A stretch of 64,000 nt of DNA from Funiculus sociatus GB2-C1 (GCF_039962115.1 NZ_JAMPKJ010000007.1:85574-149573); one strand, 5' to 3'; positions 45,488-55,954 are shown, numbered from the stretch's first letter. Numbers and translations: made by a program. The notes: generated from the letters alone by a model not told the origin.

Positions 45488-46756
45488 GTGACACGTACTC
45501 CCATTTCTCCCAATCCTCAAGAAAGTGCCAACGCCTCTGCACAACAACCCGATGCGCTGGGAAGATTTGGACGTTTTGGCGGCAAGTACGTGCCGGAAAC
45601 ACTGATGCCTGCGCTCTTGGAGCTAGAAGCTGCTTTTGAGGAATATCGCCAAGATCCAGCTTTCCAACAGGAACTCACAGAACTGTTGCGGGACTATGTG
45701 GGACGACCAAGCCCACTTTACTTTGCCGAACGGCTAACTTCTCATTATGCTAAGCCAGACGGTACGGGGCCGCAAATCTATCTGAAGCGAGAAGATTTGA
45801 ACCACACCGGCGCTCATAAAATTAACAATGCTTTGGCTCAGGCATTGTTGGCGAAGCGAATGGGCAAGCAACGGATTATTGCCGAAACGGGTGCTGGTCA
45901 GCACGGCGTGGCTACAGCTACGGTTTGCGCCCGGTTTGGACTAGATTGCATCATCTACATGGGCGTTCACGATATGGAACGGCAAGCCCTGAACGTGTTT
46001 CGGATGCGGCTGATGGGGGCGGAAGTTCGCCCGGTGGCAGCGGGGACGGGAACGCTCAAAGATGCCACGTCGGAAGCAATTCGGGACTGGGTGACGAATG
46101 TAGAAACTACTCATTACATCTTGGGTTCGGTGGCGGGGCCGCATCCTTACCCGATGATGGTGCGAGATTTCCATAGGGTAATTGGTCAGGAAACTCGCGC
46201 TCAAGCGATGGAAAAATGGGGCGGGTTGCCAGATATTCTCCTAGCTTGTGTCGGCGGCGGCTCGAATGCAATGGGCCTATTTCACGAGTTTGTGAATGAG
46301 CCTAGCGTGCGGCTGATTGGTGTGGAGGCTGCTGGTGAGGGTGTGAATACAGAAAAACACGCAGCGACCTTGACAAAAGGGCGAGTTGGTGTATTGCACG
46401 GCGCAATGAGCTATTTGCTGCAAGATGAGGATGGTCAGGTTGTGGAGGCCCATTCGATTAGCGCTGGGCTAGATTATCCTGGTGTTGGCCCGGAGCATAG
46501 TTATCTCAAGGATGCAGGTCGGGCAGAATATTACAGCGTGACTGATGCTGAGGCGCTGGAGGCGTTTAAGCGAATGTCTCAGTTGGAGGGGATTATTCCG
46601 GCGCTGGAAACGTCGCACGCGATCGCATACCTCGATACTCTTTGCTCTCAACTAAGTGGCAATCCCCGCATTATCATCAACTGTTCTGGGCGCGGTGACA
46701 AGGATGTACAAACAGTCGCGAAGTTGCTCAAAGACACGGAATCACTAGAAAAGTAA
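45488..46756 (+). CDS. trpB: Tryptophan synthase beta chain
   Basis: 422 residues from a GTG start. PLP lysine sits in [10 protein letters not shown]; the cofactor-phosphate loop is [30 protein letters not shown] marks the N-terminus of TrpB type 1. It condenses indole and serine, normally with TrpA, which is not adjacent. The stop codon TAA overlaps the ATG of the CAP lipoprotein gene by one base. Family-typical length and intact motifs. Confidence 0.96.
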   Translation: MTRTPISPNPQESANASAQQPDALGRFGRFGGKYVPETLMPALLELEAAFEEYRQDPAFQQELTELLRDYVGRPSPLYFAERLTSHYAKPDGTGPQIYLKREDLNHTGAHKINNALAQALLAKRMGKQRIIAETGAGQHGVATATVCARFGLDCIIYMGVHDMERQALNVFRMRLMGAEVRPVAAGTGTLKDATSEAIRDWVTNVETTHYILGSVAGPHPYPMMVRDFHRVIGQETRAQAMEKWGGLPDILLACVGGGSNAMGLFHEFVNEPSVRLIGVEAAGEGVNTEKHAATLTKGRVGVLHGAMSYLLQDEDGQVVEAHSISAGLDYPGVGPEHSYLKDAGRAEYYSVTDAEALEAFKRMSQLEGIIPALETSHAIAYLDTLCSQLSGNPRIIINCSGRGDKDVQTVAKLLKDTESLEK

Positions 46757-47274
46757 TGCCATTATCCGCACGGATAGCCTTGGGAATGCTTTTTCTGGCT
46801 GCTGGGCTGAGTGGCTGCGATATCTTCAATAATCAGCCGCCACCCAGTACGCCTGCGACTCAACCAACCTCAAATTCTGGTTCTTACACAACCTTGGAAC
46901 AGTCTGTTCACGAACAGATAAATCAGTATCGCCAGTCCCAGAATTTGCCCCCCTTAACTCTGAATGCTGAAATCAGCAAAGAGGCTAAGGCGCACAGTCA
47001 AGCAATGGCAAATGGTACAGTTGCTTTTAGTCACGATGGTTTTGAAGGGCGAGTTAAGGAAATTGGCACGTCGATAAACTATCGCAGTGCGGCGGAGAAT
47101 GTGGCGTACAATCAAGGATACAGCGATCCGGTTACCCAAGCGGTTCAGGGTTGGATAAAAAGTCCCGGTCATCTGAAAAATATTCAAGGTGATTTTAATT
47201 TAACTGGGATTGGTGTTGTCCAGAATGCTAAGGGTGAGTATTACTTGACGCAGATTTTTATCAAACGCGGGTAA
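46756..47274 (+). CDS. CAP-domain (SCP/PR-1-like) lipoprotein
   Basis: 172 residues. Lipobox LSGC (Cys21) then a Pro/Thr-rich linker (25-45) and a CAP domain (50-170) with the conserved HSQAMA, FSHDGFEGRV and AAENVAYNQGY patterns. CAP domains in bacteria are often secreted and poorly characterised. Start overlaps the trpB stop, implying translational coupling, though the functional link to tryptophan synthesis is unclear. Confidence 0.9.
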   Translation: MPLSARIALGMLFLAAGLSGCDIFNNQPPPSTPATQPTSNSGSYTTLEQSVHEQINQYRQSQNLPPLTLNAEISKEAKAHSQAMANGTVAFSHDGFEGRVKEIGTSINYRSAAENVAYNQGYSDPVTQAVQGWIKSPGHLKNIQGDFNLTGIGVVQNAKGEYYLTQIFIKRG

Positions 47275-47341
47275 TAGTATTTTTGGTTTTGGATAATGGA
47301 ATTGGTTGGGTTTAATTCAGTAATGGTGTAAGGAGAGGAAA

Positions 47342-47965
47342 TTGGAAGATTTTCAGGTTTGCGATCGCGACTTTCCCGACAATATACTTTCTGAGTATCT
47401 GCAAGAGGAAGCGATCGCTGTGGATACGGAAACAATGGGATTGTTACCGCAGCGCGATCGCTTGTGTCTGGTGCAGCTGTGCGACTCTAAAGATAGAGTA
47501 ACAGTAGTGCAAATTGCCAAAGGACAAACAGACGCACCCAATTTAAAAAAGCTAATGGAAGCCCAAAGCGTCCTGAAAATCTTCCACTTTGCTCGTTTCG
47601 ATGTCGCCCAGCTGCGTTATCATCTCGGCATCCACGTTCAGCCGATCTTCTGCACAAAAATCGCCAGCAAACTTGCTAGAACCTATTCCCCTCGCCACGG
47701 TCTTAAGGAATTGGTGCAAGAATTAGAAAAGGTGGAACTTGATAAAAGTTCTCAAAGTTCCGACTGGGGTAATGCAGAGAATCTTTCTGAGGATCAGCTG
47801 CGCTATGCTGCGAATGATGTGCGTTACCTAGTGAGCGTGCGGCAGAAACTTATTGCTATGCTGCAACGAGAAGAACGTTGGGAAATTGCCCAAGAGTGCT
47901 TTAAGTGTTTGCCCACTATAGTAGCTCTAGATTTACTGCAATATAAAGATATTTTTGAACACTGA
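47342..47965 (+). CDS. rnd: Ribonuclease D-like 3'-5' exonuclease (DEDDy)
   Basis: 207 residues from a TTG start at 47342, preceded by a strong TAAGGAGAGGAA ribosome site, which is why TTG is chosen. Motifs of the DEDDy exonuclease domain: AVDTETMG (DxE), FHFARFDVAQL (D), and YAANDVRYLV (YxxxD). Only the exonuclease domain is present, without HRDC, so it is shorter than E. coli RNase D (about 370) and matches the compact form. Role in tRNA or other RNA 3' processing is inferred. Confidence 0.9.
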   Translation: MEDFQVCDRDFPDNILSEYLQEEAIAVDTETMGLLPQRDRLCLVQLCDSKDRVTVVQIAKGQTDAPNLKKLMEAQSVLKIFHFARFDVAQLRYHLGIHVQPIFCTKIASKLARTYSPRHGLKELVQELEKVELDKSSQSSDWGNAENLSEDQLRYAANDVRYLVSVRQKLIAMLQREERWEIAQECFKCLPTIVALDLLQYKDIFEH

Positions 47966-47992
47966 TATAGCAGTGTTCTTTTCTAGTCAAGC

Positions 47993-48370
47993 TTAAACAT
48001 CTATAGATAGATTTCTTTCTACTGGATAGCCAACCGCCTTCCAAGCCGCTACACCGCCTCTAAGTTCAGACACATTTTCAAACCCAGCCGCACGCAGTTT
48101 TGTCGCTGCTGCTGCTGTTTCATCGTCGGTTTCGCCGTATACATAAATATCGCGATGTAGTTCTAAACTAGATAAGGCGCGGTTTACTAATTCGTTCATC
48201 GGTATGGGAATAGCTCCCATGATATGGCTGATGTTGAAAAAGCTGCGATCGCTTACATCAATAATCGTTAGCGCTGGTTCGCCCCAGTCCAGTCGTGCTT
48301 TCAGATCAAACACGCGAGACTGGGCGGCGATTGGTGGCGGTGAAGGAATAATTCCGAAAAAGTTAGTCAT
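47993..48370 (-). CDS. Rhodanese-like protein lacking the catalytic Cys
   Basis: 125 residues from the ATG at 48370; a longer frame to 48412 is not supported. The rhodanese fold is visible: VFDLKARLDWGEPALTIIDVSD, HIMGAIPIPMNEL, IYVYGETDDETAAAATKLRAAGFENV and LRGGVAAWKAVGYPV. The active-site loop, where YVYGETDDE stands, has no Cys, and the protein has none at all. It cannot act as a sulfurtransferase by the usual chemistry, and may bind rather than transfer. The neighbour RNase D gene is convergent. Confidence 0.9.
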   Translation of the reverse strand: MTNFFGIIPSPPPIAAQSRVFDLKARLDWGEPALTIIDVSDRSFFNISHIMGAIPIPMNELVNRALSSLELHRDIYVYGETDDETAAAATKLRAAGFENVSELRGGVAAWKAVGYPVERNLSIDV

Positions 48371-49141
48371 GGCTGGCTGCGACTTTTTATAATATTCTCT
48401 GCAATTTAACAATAAGTTTTAAGAATTGCAAATTCTTATAGATAAAATATTTACATCCAGTCCAAGTTATGCCTACTGGTATAGGTGCAATTACTTAACA
48501 AGCATAGACATCGGGTAGGGATATCCAGTAAGCGATCGCGCGTAGCACAAAATCCCGGTAGCAGCATCCTAATGCGTGCAAATCTAGCAGACGAATTTTA
48601 TTCGCCGTTTTTACAAGGATTGGAATTCTCCGGTATTAACTATTAGAAATACCAAAATTAAAATAAAATAAAAAATTTTTAATTTATTGAATATTCAATG
48701 TATATAATTTCTATTTACCTGCAAAATTGGACAAGGCTTTCCATCAACAAACCAGTTTTATCCTTAATATTTGACATCATTCTTCATCGGGTTTACTCTC
48801 CCTAAAATTTCTGCCGTGCTAGGATAGCAATCAGATAAATTAGCGTTGGTAGTGTGTTAGAAGATGACCCCGCATGAACTGTTAACGTTAGTGTTGATGC
48901 TCTCTCCTGGGATTTTACTCTCTGTGTTGATTTTGAGTGCCTTTGCTGCTGGGGGCTGAATTGGAATAGCAAGCGGCCTACGTCCACAAGAGGGCGATGG
49001 CTTTAGCCTAGAAAAAACCCCTGGCGCTAGCTGTTTGTTAGCACTTCAAAAAAACAGCACCCTTAATCTAGATAGAAGCGCGATCGCTGCTAGATGCTGC
49101 TAAAAGCAGCTATTCGCTTGGGCGTTACTAATTGATCGGGT
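48371..49141. other. Long intergenic region with one small membrane frame
   Basis: 771 bases without a large gene. It contains HIP1-like sites, an AT-rich tract, and a 31-codon hydrophobic frame at 48864-48959 (listed). No tRNA, riboswitch or CRISPR feature was recognised. Confidence 0.4.
48864..48959 (+). CDS. Possible 31-residue hydrophobic peptide
   Basis: MTPHELLTLVLMLSPGILL... continues to a single membrane helix ending SAFAAGG. Size and composition resemble small photosynthetic or respiratory membrane subunits, but it matches none I can name with certainty. No good ribosome site (GTTAGAAG). Conservation in relatives would decide. Confidence 0.35.
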   Translation: MTPHELLTLVLMLSPGILLSVLILSAFAAGG

Positions 49142-49501
49142 TTAATCAGCGGATTTTTCGCCGCCGGAAGATTTCTTAGGCAAGGTAGAAGATCCAGTCA
49201 ACGTTTCCTCTAACTCCATGCGTTGTTCAATCTGGCGCAAGAAATATCCAGTCATCATCGCTGATGCCAATAAACCTGCTAAATTTTCTCTGTCGGTGGT
49301 AATTTGTACCTGAAAATTTTCTGAAGGTAGCATTCCCACCAGCCCTTGAACGTTCTGGGAGATAATTTGCTTAATTTCAGGAGTGACGGATTTAGCAACC
49401 CGCGCTAAAACTTCAGGAGGTTGGTGCTGAATATATTTCAGCAACTGATTGACTTGTGTATCTTCAGGTTCGCCATTGAGCAAATCGGGGTTGAATACCA
49501 T
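49142..49501 (-). CDS. DUF760-family protein
   Basis: 119 residues. The core, NQLLKYIQHQPPEVLARVAKS...IIS and GLLASAMMTGYFLRQIEQRMELE, matches DUF760, found in cyanobacteria and plastids. A helical fold with a hydrophobic C-terminal stretch. The C-terminal tail (LTGSSTLPKKSSGGEKSAD) is polar. Function unknown; plastid distribution suggests a photosynthesis-linked role. Confidence 0.88.
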   Translation of the reverse strand: MVFNPDLLNGEPEDTQVNQLLKYIQHQPPEVLARVAKSVTPEIKQIISQNVQGLVGMLPSENFQVQITTDRENLAGLLASAMMTGYFLRQIEQRMELEETLTGSSTLPKKSSGGEKSAD

Positions 49502-49694
49502 TGGAATTTTCTCAGGATTTCATTGGCTTTTATCTACTTTAAACGATTGTGTTGTTTTGCAACGTCGTACTTTAGCGCGGATTGTCTAAGTCGATGGAGA
49601 GATTTTTGGCTCAAAAAAGACGTAGCAACTCTCAGGGGTAGGGTGCTTTACAGTATCCTGGTAGCGCGCCAAAGTATTCAGCAACGGCGCATTA

Positions 49695-50216
49695 CTACCG
49701 AAATTCGTCATTCTTTACGGCTGTAGGGACATCCAGCTGACTCAGTTGGGGAAGTTGTTCCACTTCAAAATACTGATGAAATTTTTCTGTCACCTGTAGC
49801 CAGTAGGAACGCCCATCATCTTGTCGGCGTTTGGTGACAAAACCGAACTCGACGAGTTCCTGAACGTGCTGGTATGCTCCCGATCCGCGCAAGTCTACTA
49901 ACTCAGATTGGGTGATGGAACCTTTAAGGGCGATCGCTGCTAATGTCCTCAATGCGCCTATTCCTAAGTCTAGCGGCACTAAAGTCTCGACTAAGGATTG
50001 AAAAGGCGATCGCAATTGCAAGGTGTAGCCTTCAGGCGTTTCAACTACTTCCAGGGCGCTGTCACGGTGCGCGTAATCGGTCATAAGCTGAATAATCGAA
50101 TCTTCAGCATCATCGCGATCGCATCCTGCATACTCGGCAATTTCGGCAATAGAGACGGGTTTACCTTTGAGGTAGAGAATAGCTTCAATTTTCGTAGCGA
50201 GGCTAGGCATCATCAT
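49695..50216 (-). CDS. scpB: Segregation and condensation protein B
   Basis: 173 residues with two winged-helix units: ATKIEAILYLKGKPVSIAEIAE and LRTLAAIALKGSITQSELVDLRGSGAYQHVQELVEFGFV. This is the ScpB kleisin-partner that works with SMC and ScpA in chromosome organisation. Neither smc nor scpA is near. Slightly short but within the family range. Confidence 0.92.
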   Translation of the reverse strand: MMMPSLATKIEAILYLKGKPVSIAEIAEYAGCDRDDAEDSIIQLMTDYAHRDSALEVVETPEGYTLQLRSPFQSLVETLVPLDLGIGALRTLAAIALKGSITQSELVDLRGSGAYQHVQELVEFGFVTKRRQDDGRSYWLQVTEKFHQYFEVEQLPQLSQLDVPTAVKNDEFR

Positions 50217-50248
50217 TAGTCAATTGTCCGTTGCCAACTGACAAAAAA

Positions 50249-51097
50249 TTAGTCTAGTTGGCGTCCGGTGAGTTCGACAAAAATATCTTCTAAGTTGGAG
50301 GGGCGAACCATCATACCAGTTTTGTTGGGTGCGGTGTCAAGGTAGGCGTTAGCTTGTTCTAAGTTGGGGAAGAACTGATATTCTAAGCGATCGCCTACTT
50401 GTTTCATCACCAACCCTTCACCATGTTTAGAGCGTAGCTCCTCCAGGGTGCCAAGTTCTATCAGTTTACCAGCATCCATAATCCCAATGCGATCGCATAA
50501 ATATTCCACCTCATCCATATAATGCGTCGTCAAAAGCATCGTCATCCCCTGCTTATTCAAATCCAGAATAATTTCCCAGAGGCGGCGGCGGGTTTGCGGA
50601 TCTAGTCCTACCGTTGGTTCATCCAAAAACAAAATCTTCGGTTCATGTAACAGCGACCTCGCAATTTGCAACCGTCGCTTCATCCCGCCAGAGAGGGTTT
50701 TTACCAAACTATCTCGCCTCTGGTGCAACTCCACATACTCCAGCCATCGATCGATATCCTGCTGACGCTTCTTCGTGGGGATGTGGTGCATTCGTCCGTG
50801 CAGTTCCATATTTTCCCACACGGTTAAATCCATATCCACACTGGTTTGTTGCAACACCACGCCGATATTTTGCTTTACCTGCAACGGTTGGCGCACCACA
50901 TCATAACCTGCTACCTCAACTCGTCCATCGCTAGGTTTTGTGAGCGTTGTTAGCATCCGAATTGTAGTAGATTTCCCCGCACCATTGGGGCCAAGTAAGC
51001 CAAACATTTCTCCAGATTCAATGGTAAAGGAGAGGTCGTTGACGACGGGAACTTTGTTGTAAAATTTGTGGACGTTTTGCAGGGAAACGGCAGTCAT
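50249..51097 (-). CDS. ABC transporter ATP-binding protein (DrrA/CcmA-like)
   Basis: 282 residues. Walker A GPNGAGKST (36-44), signature LSGGMKRR, Walker B ILFLDEPTVGLD and H-loop TTHYMDE are intact. The C-terminal region past residue 220 (MKQVGDRLEYQFFPNLEQANAYLD and SNLEDIFVELTGRQLD) resembles ABC-2 type exporters of the daunorubicin-resistance family. No membrane partner is adjacent; the ABC-2 permease must be elsewhere. The substrate is unknown. Opposite in direction to nothing nearby; single gene on the minus strand. Confidence 0.93.
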   Translation of the reverse strand: MTAVSLQNVHKFYNKVPVVNDLSFTIESGEMFGLLGPNGAGKSTTIRMLTTLTKPSDGRVEVAGYDVVRQPLQVKQNIGVVLQQTSVDMDLTVWENMELHGRMHHIPTKKRQQDIDRWLEYVELHQRRDSLVKTLSGGMKRRLQIARSLLHEPKILFLDEPTVGLDPQTRRRLWEIILDLNKQGMTMLLTTHYMDEVEYLCDRIGIMDAGKLIELGTLEELRSKHGEGLVMKQVGDRLEYQFFPNLEQANAYLDTAPNKTGMMVRPSNLEDIFVELTGRQLD

Positions 51098-51222
51098 AAT
51101 TACTATTTTTTTTAAATTCTGAGTTTTGAGCTAAAAATTAGAACTTAGGAGTAACAACTAAGAATTTAAAATTCTTAACTTCCAATTCCCTAATTTATAA
51201 CTCAAAAATAAAAGTTAACTCC

Positions 51223-51483
51223 TCAATACTCTCCCATTATTTCTTCAGTTTCCCTCATTTCGTGTAAGGTTTGCCAACCTGCTTGCCACTCAGAAGGATT
51301 TTTCAAAATTTTGGCGTTAGTCCAGAAACGCACATTGGGGTCGCAGGAAGCCACCATTTCGGCAAAGACAAACTTGCCTTGGTTTTTCCGATTAACTACT
51401 TGGAAGTGTCTCCAACCCCACGTTTTTTGTTGGGCTGTCCATTTGGAACCGACAAGGTGAGGATATTTCAGCTTTTTCTGCAT
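51223..51483 (-). CDS. TIGR02450-type Trp-rich small protein
   Basis: 86 residues with seven Trp residues in a compact pattern: SKWTAQQKTWGWRHFQ and VASCDPNVRFWTNAKILKNPSEWQAGW. It matches the small conserved Trp-rich family (TIGR02450) of unknown function. It lies three bases downstream of the stop side of the adjacent minus-strand gene at 51487, so they may be co-transcribed. Confidence 0.9.
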   Translation of the reverse strand: MQKKLKYPHLVGSKWTAQQKTWGWRHFQVVNRKNQGKFVFAEMVASCDPNVRFWTNAKILKNPSEWQAGWQTLHEMRETEEIMGEY

Positions 51484-51486
51484 TTA

Positions 51487-51843
51487 CTATTCAATCAGAT
51501 ATTTCTGGAGGGAAAAGACTTGGCATTGCAATCCTCCATTATCTACACATATGGCCAAACGGTCAATTTTTTGCAGCCAGATCCATCTAACCGTGTTGCC
51601 AATTTTCTGTTTTTTCTGGATAAGGCGTTTTTGTACCGCTTCATTAGGGCAAAGGATTTGGAAAGTGACTACCCCGTCTTCTTCTATTTCTCGAAATAGA
51701 CAATCCCGAAACTTAGCACGGATGCTGCTGTCGAATTGACTGTGAAATTTCCGTAGCTTCCCAGTCCATGTTGTCTCGCGACGGTGGGGGGGTATGAGGC
51801 GGAAATCATCTTGATCTTCTTCGTCGGGATACAGAGGAGACAT
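51487..51843 (-). CDS. Hypothetical protein, 118 aa
   Basis: Start at the ATG at 51843 (MSPLYPDEEDQDDFRL); the longer frame to 51957 adds a low-complexity segment not like a protein start. It is basic in the middle (HRRETTWTGKLRKFHSQF) and ends with RWIWLQKIDRLAICVDNGG. No recognised domain or membrane segment. It precedes the Trp-rich gene by three bases, suggesting a shared mRNA. Function unknown. Confidence 0.7.
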   Translation of the reverse strand: MSPLYPDEEDQDDFRLIPPHRRETTWTGKLRKFHSQFDSSIRAKFRDCLFREIEEDGVVTFQILCPNEAVQKRLIQKKQKIGNTVRWIWLQKIDRLAICVDNGGLQCQVFSLQKYLIE

Positions 51844-51968
51844 AATCTTCCTTTGCTGGTTGGGGAGAAAAGATTTTATCTTACATATTATGTTAATAAC
51901 ATTGTGAGTTAGAGGCACGTTTTTATTCAAATTTAGTAGGGTGGGATGAAAACCCACCCTACTGCTTT

Positions 51969-52130
51969 TTAATCGTCTGTGTTATTAGGAATTTCAGCCA
52001 AGTAAGCACGCTCAAGAGATTCTATGCTAATTTGGGGAGGCTCATCTCCACTTTCTTCTATTTCCTGCTGGAATTCGACAAGTGTCTGAAATAACTCTTC
52101 GGTAATTCTGAAAATTGGTTCGTCTGTCAT
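51969..52130 (-). CDS. Small acidic hypothetical protein
   Basis: 53 residues from MTDEPIFRITEELFQ at 52130, preceded by AGGGGACACT. It is acidic, with a helical region (EELFQTLVEFQQEIEESGDE). No domain recognised; small acidic helical proteins of this kind can be regulators or antitoxins, but no toxin is adjacent. It follows the S9 peptidase gene on the opposite side by 39 bases. Confidence 0.55.
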   Translation of the reverse strand: MTDEPIFRITEELFQTLVEFQQEIEESGDEPPQISIESLERAYLAEIPNNTDD

Positions 52131-52169
52131 AGTGTCCCCTCTCGATGCCAATAGACTCACTATTCATTT

Positions 52170-54119
52170 TTACAAATTAGCGATCGCTATTGGTTCTACC
52201 GGATGGGCTAACTCAAACCCAAAGACGCGGGAATAAAAGTAAAACTCTCCATCGATGACACGTTTGATATTCTCGGCGCGGCGGAAACCATGCTGTTCGC
52301 CCTCGAAGGCTACATAAGCAACGGGTAAACCCTTGGAACGCAACACATCAACCATCATCTCTGCTTGGTTGGGCGGGACAACTTTATCCTCAAGTCCTTG
52401 GAAGAAAATAATCGGACACGATAACTTATCTGTAAAGTGGATAGGCGATCGCTCGTGATAAATATCTTGCCGTTCTGGGTATGGCCCAATCAAGCGATCA
52501 AAGTAGCGCGATTCAAATTTATGGGTATCTCTTAAAAGTGCTTCTAAGTCGCTGACACCGTAATAACTCGCACCCGCCTTGAAGACATCGCGGAAAGTTA
52601 AGGCGCAGAGTGTAGTGTAACCCCCAGCGCTACCGCCTGCGATCGCCATCCGATTTTCATCCACCAAACCTTTTTCGGAAAGATATTTCGCCCCATTGAC
52701 GCAATCATCCACATCCACAACACCCCACAGCCCATCTAAACGCTGATGATAAGCCCTTCCATAGCCAGTGCTACCACCATAATTTACATCCAGGTACGCA
52801 AAGCCGCGACTTGTCCAGTATTGAATCCGTAAATTTAACTGGCTAGAAGTTGCTGCTGTCGGGCCACCGTGACTTTTCACTACCAAGGGCGGTAATTCGC
52901 CCTCTGGGGCCATAAAGTCGTGGTTTTGGGGCGGATAGTAGAAGCCGTATGCTGTTAACCCATTTTCCGTCGGAAATTCAATCGGTTGTGCAATAGACAA
53001 ATACCCAGTATCAATTTCCAACTTACTCGAACGCCGCAACACCGACCTCTGTCCAGTAGTCAAATCCAGCTGGACAATGGAACTAAATTCTGTTGGCGAA
53101 CCAGCAATGAATGCAACACGACCAGCAACAGCTTTTAAAGAAGTAATCTCAGTGTAAGGCGTTTCAATTTGCTGTAGTTTTCCGGTCGTCGTGTCGAGAC
53201 TCGCTAAATGCCAAATTCCCTGCTGGGTGTAAGTACAGATGATGCGATTAGCAGATTCAAAAGCATAAGTGGACATCCCAAAAATCCACTGAGGAAGTCC
53301 AAATTCCGCCTCCATTTCGCACAAAGGTTCAGTTAACCCCAACCCTTCGCCTTCAACGGGAGGGGCTTTTTTGTAAAGATTCCACCAGCCACTGCGATCG
53401 CTAACAAAGTGTAAAATGCCATCTGGCGACCACTCTGGCTGAAAAATCGATTCATCTGCACCACCAGCCACCAATTGAGATTCCCCCAAGGAACCATCTG
53501 GGTTAATTTGGGCTACCCATAATTCAGTACCATCCCAAGGCATATTCGGGTGGTTCCAAGTTAACCAAGCAAGTTGAGAACCATCTGGTTTCAGGCGCGG
53601 CGACGAGTAAAAATCATTGCCAGAAACCAACACCCGAACATCTTCGCCATTTTCCAAATTGATGCTAACTAAGGTGTTGACAGCTTCTTTACCCTCGCCC
53701 GTGTGGTCTTCTCGCACAGCATACAGACGCTTTCGCTGTCGGTCAATTATTGCATCCGCATAGCTCATTTTAGCCTCCGGTGTCAGAGGTTGCGGTTGGG
53801 AACCGGGAATCAGGCGATAAAGGCGCTGATCCGCGAAGTTGGAAAAATACACGATACCATCAGCGACGCAGTAAGCACCGCCGCCGTATTCGTTGACGCG
53901 GGTGCGGACATTAAAGGGAGGTGGCGCAATATCAATGGTTTGTCCGTCGGGGGTACGTCGCACAATTACAGTCCGTCCAGCTTCCGCAGGTCGCCCCTCA
54001 ATCCAGTACACATCTTCGCCATCTATGGCAATTTGCCCCAATCCTATCGTTTCCGAAACCATCAAGTCTGAGGTGATGGGAGATTTCCAAGAACCATAGG
54101 GTTTTACTTGCTGCGTCAT
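52170..54119 (-). CDS. S9-family prolyl oligopeptidase/aminopeptidase-like peptidase
   Basis: 649 residues. The N-terminal ~380 residues form a beta-propeller; the C-terminal alpha/beta-hydrolase domain carries Ser497 (AGGSAGGY), Asp578 (GLEDKVVPP) and His610 (EGEQHGF), the intact triad. [16 protein letters not shown] is typical of S9C-like members. No signal peptide, so it is probably cytosolic and cleaves short peptides. Next gene upstream, the exported unknown, ends 33 bases away in the same direction. Confidence 0.93.
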   Translation of the reverse strand: MTQQVKPYGSWKSPITSDLMVSETIGLGQIAIDGEDVYWIEGRPAEAGRTVIVRRTPDGQTIDIAPPPFNVRTRVNEYGGGAYCVADGIVYFSNFADQRLYRLIPGSQPQPLTPEAKMSYADAIIDRQRKRLYAVREDHTGEGKEAVNTLVSINLENGEDVRVLVSGNDFYSSPRLKPDGSQLAWLTWNHPNMPWDGTELWVAQINPDGSLGESQLVAGGADESIFQPEWSPDGILHFVSDRSGWWNLYKKAPPVEGEGLGLTEPLCEMEAEFGLPQWIFGMSTYAFESANRIICTYTQQGIWHLASLDTTTGKLQQIETPYTEITSLKAVAGRVAFIAGSPTEFSSIVQLDLTTGQRSVLRRSSKLEIDTGYLSIAQPIEFPTENGLTAYGFYYPPQNHDFMAPEGELPPLVVKSHGGPTAATSSQLNLRIQYWTSRGFAYLDVNYGGSTGYGRAYHQRLDGLWGVVDVDDCVNGAKYLSEKGLVDENRMAIAGGSAGGYTTLCALTFRDVFKAGASYYGVSDLEALLRDTHKFESRYFDRLIGPYPERQDIYHERSPIHFTDKLSCPIIFFQGLEDKVVPPNQAEMMVDVLRSKGLPVAYVAFEGEQHGFRRAENIKRVIDGEFYFYSRVFGFELAHPVEPIAIANL

Positions 54120-54152
54120 GTTTTTGTCAGTTGTTTATTGTCAGGCTAATAA

Positions 54153-55016
54153 CTATCTTGGAGGAAATTGCTGCTCATTCACAATGACAAATTCACCAGA
54201 AACCAAACCATAGGAGCGAACTTGGTCAAGAATTTTTAATAATTCTTTGGAATTGGTATTGGTGGAAATTTTCTGACGCGATCGCTTAGTCAAATCAACT
54301 ACCTCAATTGGCCCCGGTTCGCTGGTATTCTCGCAGGCAAAAACTACTTCTGAAGAAGAAATAAATCCTAAATAGGAATTACTTTCAAATCCGTTGCAAT
54401 TAGAAAATGCTAAAACACTATAATTGTTGAGCGTATCCAATATTATATGATTAACCCATGATTTATTTAAACCATCAAAAACATCTAGCCGTACAATCAA
54501 ATATCTGTTATCAGGTGAAAAAGAAATAGGATTAGCTACAACATAGTAATTTTGCAATCTTTCTGATATTCCCAAAGCCGCAGCCAGCTTTATTTGAACT
54601 GAACCATCGGCGTTTTGAATTACTAATTCTTCGGCAATCTTTTCGGCAATATTGGAATTACATTTTATTAAAAACTCATTGGTGTTGCGGCTTCTGTACT
54701 GACCCACCCTCCTCAAAACCATATTAATATAAACTGATTTCAGACTATCGGGTGATGTTAAAATTTGGGATTGATACTTTAGCTGCGTGGAACCCTGACA
54801 GTTACCGTTTAATCTGCTAATGGTTTGCTGACTCAATTCCGCAAAAGATTGATTATCTTGAGCAGAAGCTTTATTTATACTGAAAAAAACACTCGTAACG
54901 ATGGCACAATAAATTAATAATGTTTTTATTGATAAGCCGATTCTATTTGATTTGGGAAAGCTATTTTTTTTGAAGAACCGCCCAAACGCAGAGGAAAAGA
55001 GAAGAAAGAGGTTCAT
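54153..55016 (-). CDS. Exported hypothetical protein
   Basis: 287 residues with an N-terminal hydrophobic segment (about 30-48) before SAQDNQSF, a signal peptide with an unusually long basic n-region (FGRFFKKNSFPKSNRIG). The mature part has an even spread of Asn/Ser and several Cys (CNSNIAEK; FSNCNGFES; VFACENTSE). No known domain. It is 38 bases from truB on the same strand. Function unknown. Confidence 0.68.
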   Translation of the reverse strand: MNLFLLFSSAFGRFFKKNSFPKSNRIGLSIKTLLIYCAIVTSVFFSINKASAQDNQSFAELSQQTISRLNGNCQGSTQLKYQSQILTSPDSLKSVYINMVLRRVGQYRSRNTNEFLIKCNSNIAEKIAEELVIQNADGSVQIKLAAALGISERLQNYYVVANPISFSPDNRYLIVRLDVFDGLNKSWVNHIILDTLNNYSVLAFSNCNGFESNSYLGFISSSEVVFACENTSEPGPIEVVDLTKRSRQKISTNTNSKELLKILDQVRSYGLVSGEFVIVNEQQFPPR

Positions 55017-55054
55017 AAATAAATTTTAATTGCTATATTATTACTACCGATTCC

Positions 55055-55954
55055 CTACGATATTGGCTCAAAAACCATCTGGGAAATTAGCAGATAGCCA
55101 GCATCTGTTGCCCCTAAACAACCAATGCCTAAAAAGCGTCCATCTTCATCATTAACCCGCAGTGGTTTGCCATCCCCAATAGGCGCATCTGGAGGAAAAA
55201 CCCGTTGCCCTTGGCACCATGCTTTAGCGTCTTTTGCTGATAAGGTGAGGGTGGAAAGATGGGACAGCGCTGCTACTGCTGGAATCGGTTTAAAGGTTTC
55301 TAATTTTAGCTGTGCTTCTAATTCTTCAAAAGTTAGGCTATCTGTTAGATTGAAGCCGCTACTGGAAGTGCGAGTCAAAGCGGCAAGGGTACCGCCGATG
55401 TTGAGAGATGTTCCTAAATCGCGAGCGATCGCTCTAATATAGGTTCCAGCACCACACGCGATCGCTACATCCAATTCTGGAAAATCGCCTTCTCGCCATT
55501 CCAAAATTTCTATCTTGTAAACTTCAACTTGTCGCGCTGGAACATCTATTATTTCCCCCGTCCTTGCCAAATCGTAAAGTCGTTTTCCATCAATTTGAAT
55601 CGCACTATAACTGGGTGGTATTTGTTGAATCTTTCCCACAAATTGCCCAAGGGCTGCTTTCACCTGTTCTACGGTTAATTCCTGTACAGGTTCAGCGCTA
55701 ATAATTTCCCCTTCCAAATCATCAGTTGTCGTCCTCACGCCCAGCCGAATCGTTCCCCAATAAGCCTTATCTGTCCGCAAATATTGCAACAGTCGCGTCG
55801 CCTTTCCCAGCGCAATTGGTAAAACACCCGTAGCAGCAGGATCTAAAGTTCCCCCATGTCCCACCCGCTTGAGGCGCAAAAGTTTTCGCACCTTAGCAAC
55901 GCAATCGTGAGAGGTAAATTCAGTTGGTTTGTTTAAATTTAAAAAACCTTGCAC
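55055..55954 (-). CDS. truB: tRNA pseudouridine(55) synthase
   Basis: 299 residues. Catalytic Asp38 sits in [50 protein letters not shown] and [12 protein letters not shown] are TruB signatures. It isomerises U55 in the T-arm of tRNA. C-terminus ends with a short domain (about 225-299). All motifs are intact. Upstream there is a structured repeat (56003-56058). Confidence 0.95.
   Translation of the reverse strand: MQGFLNLNKPTEFTSHDCVAKVRKLLRLKRVGHGGTLDPAATGVLPIALGKATRLLQYLRTDKAYWGTIRLGVRTTTDDLEGEIISAEPVQELTVEQVKAALGQFVGKIQQIPPSYSAIQIDGKRLYDLARTGEIIDVPARQVEVYKIEILEWREGDFPELDVAIACGAGTYIRAIARDLGTSLNIGGTLAALTRTSSSGFNLTDSLTFEELEAQLKLETFKPIPAVAALSHLSTLTLSAKDAKAWCQGQRVFPPDAPIGDGKPLRVNDEDGRFLGIGCLGATDAGYLLISQMVFEPIS

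Noticed and set aside
45925..46176. Internal frame in trpB
   Set aside because: Shifted-frame shadow of trpB, Gly/Arg-rich.
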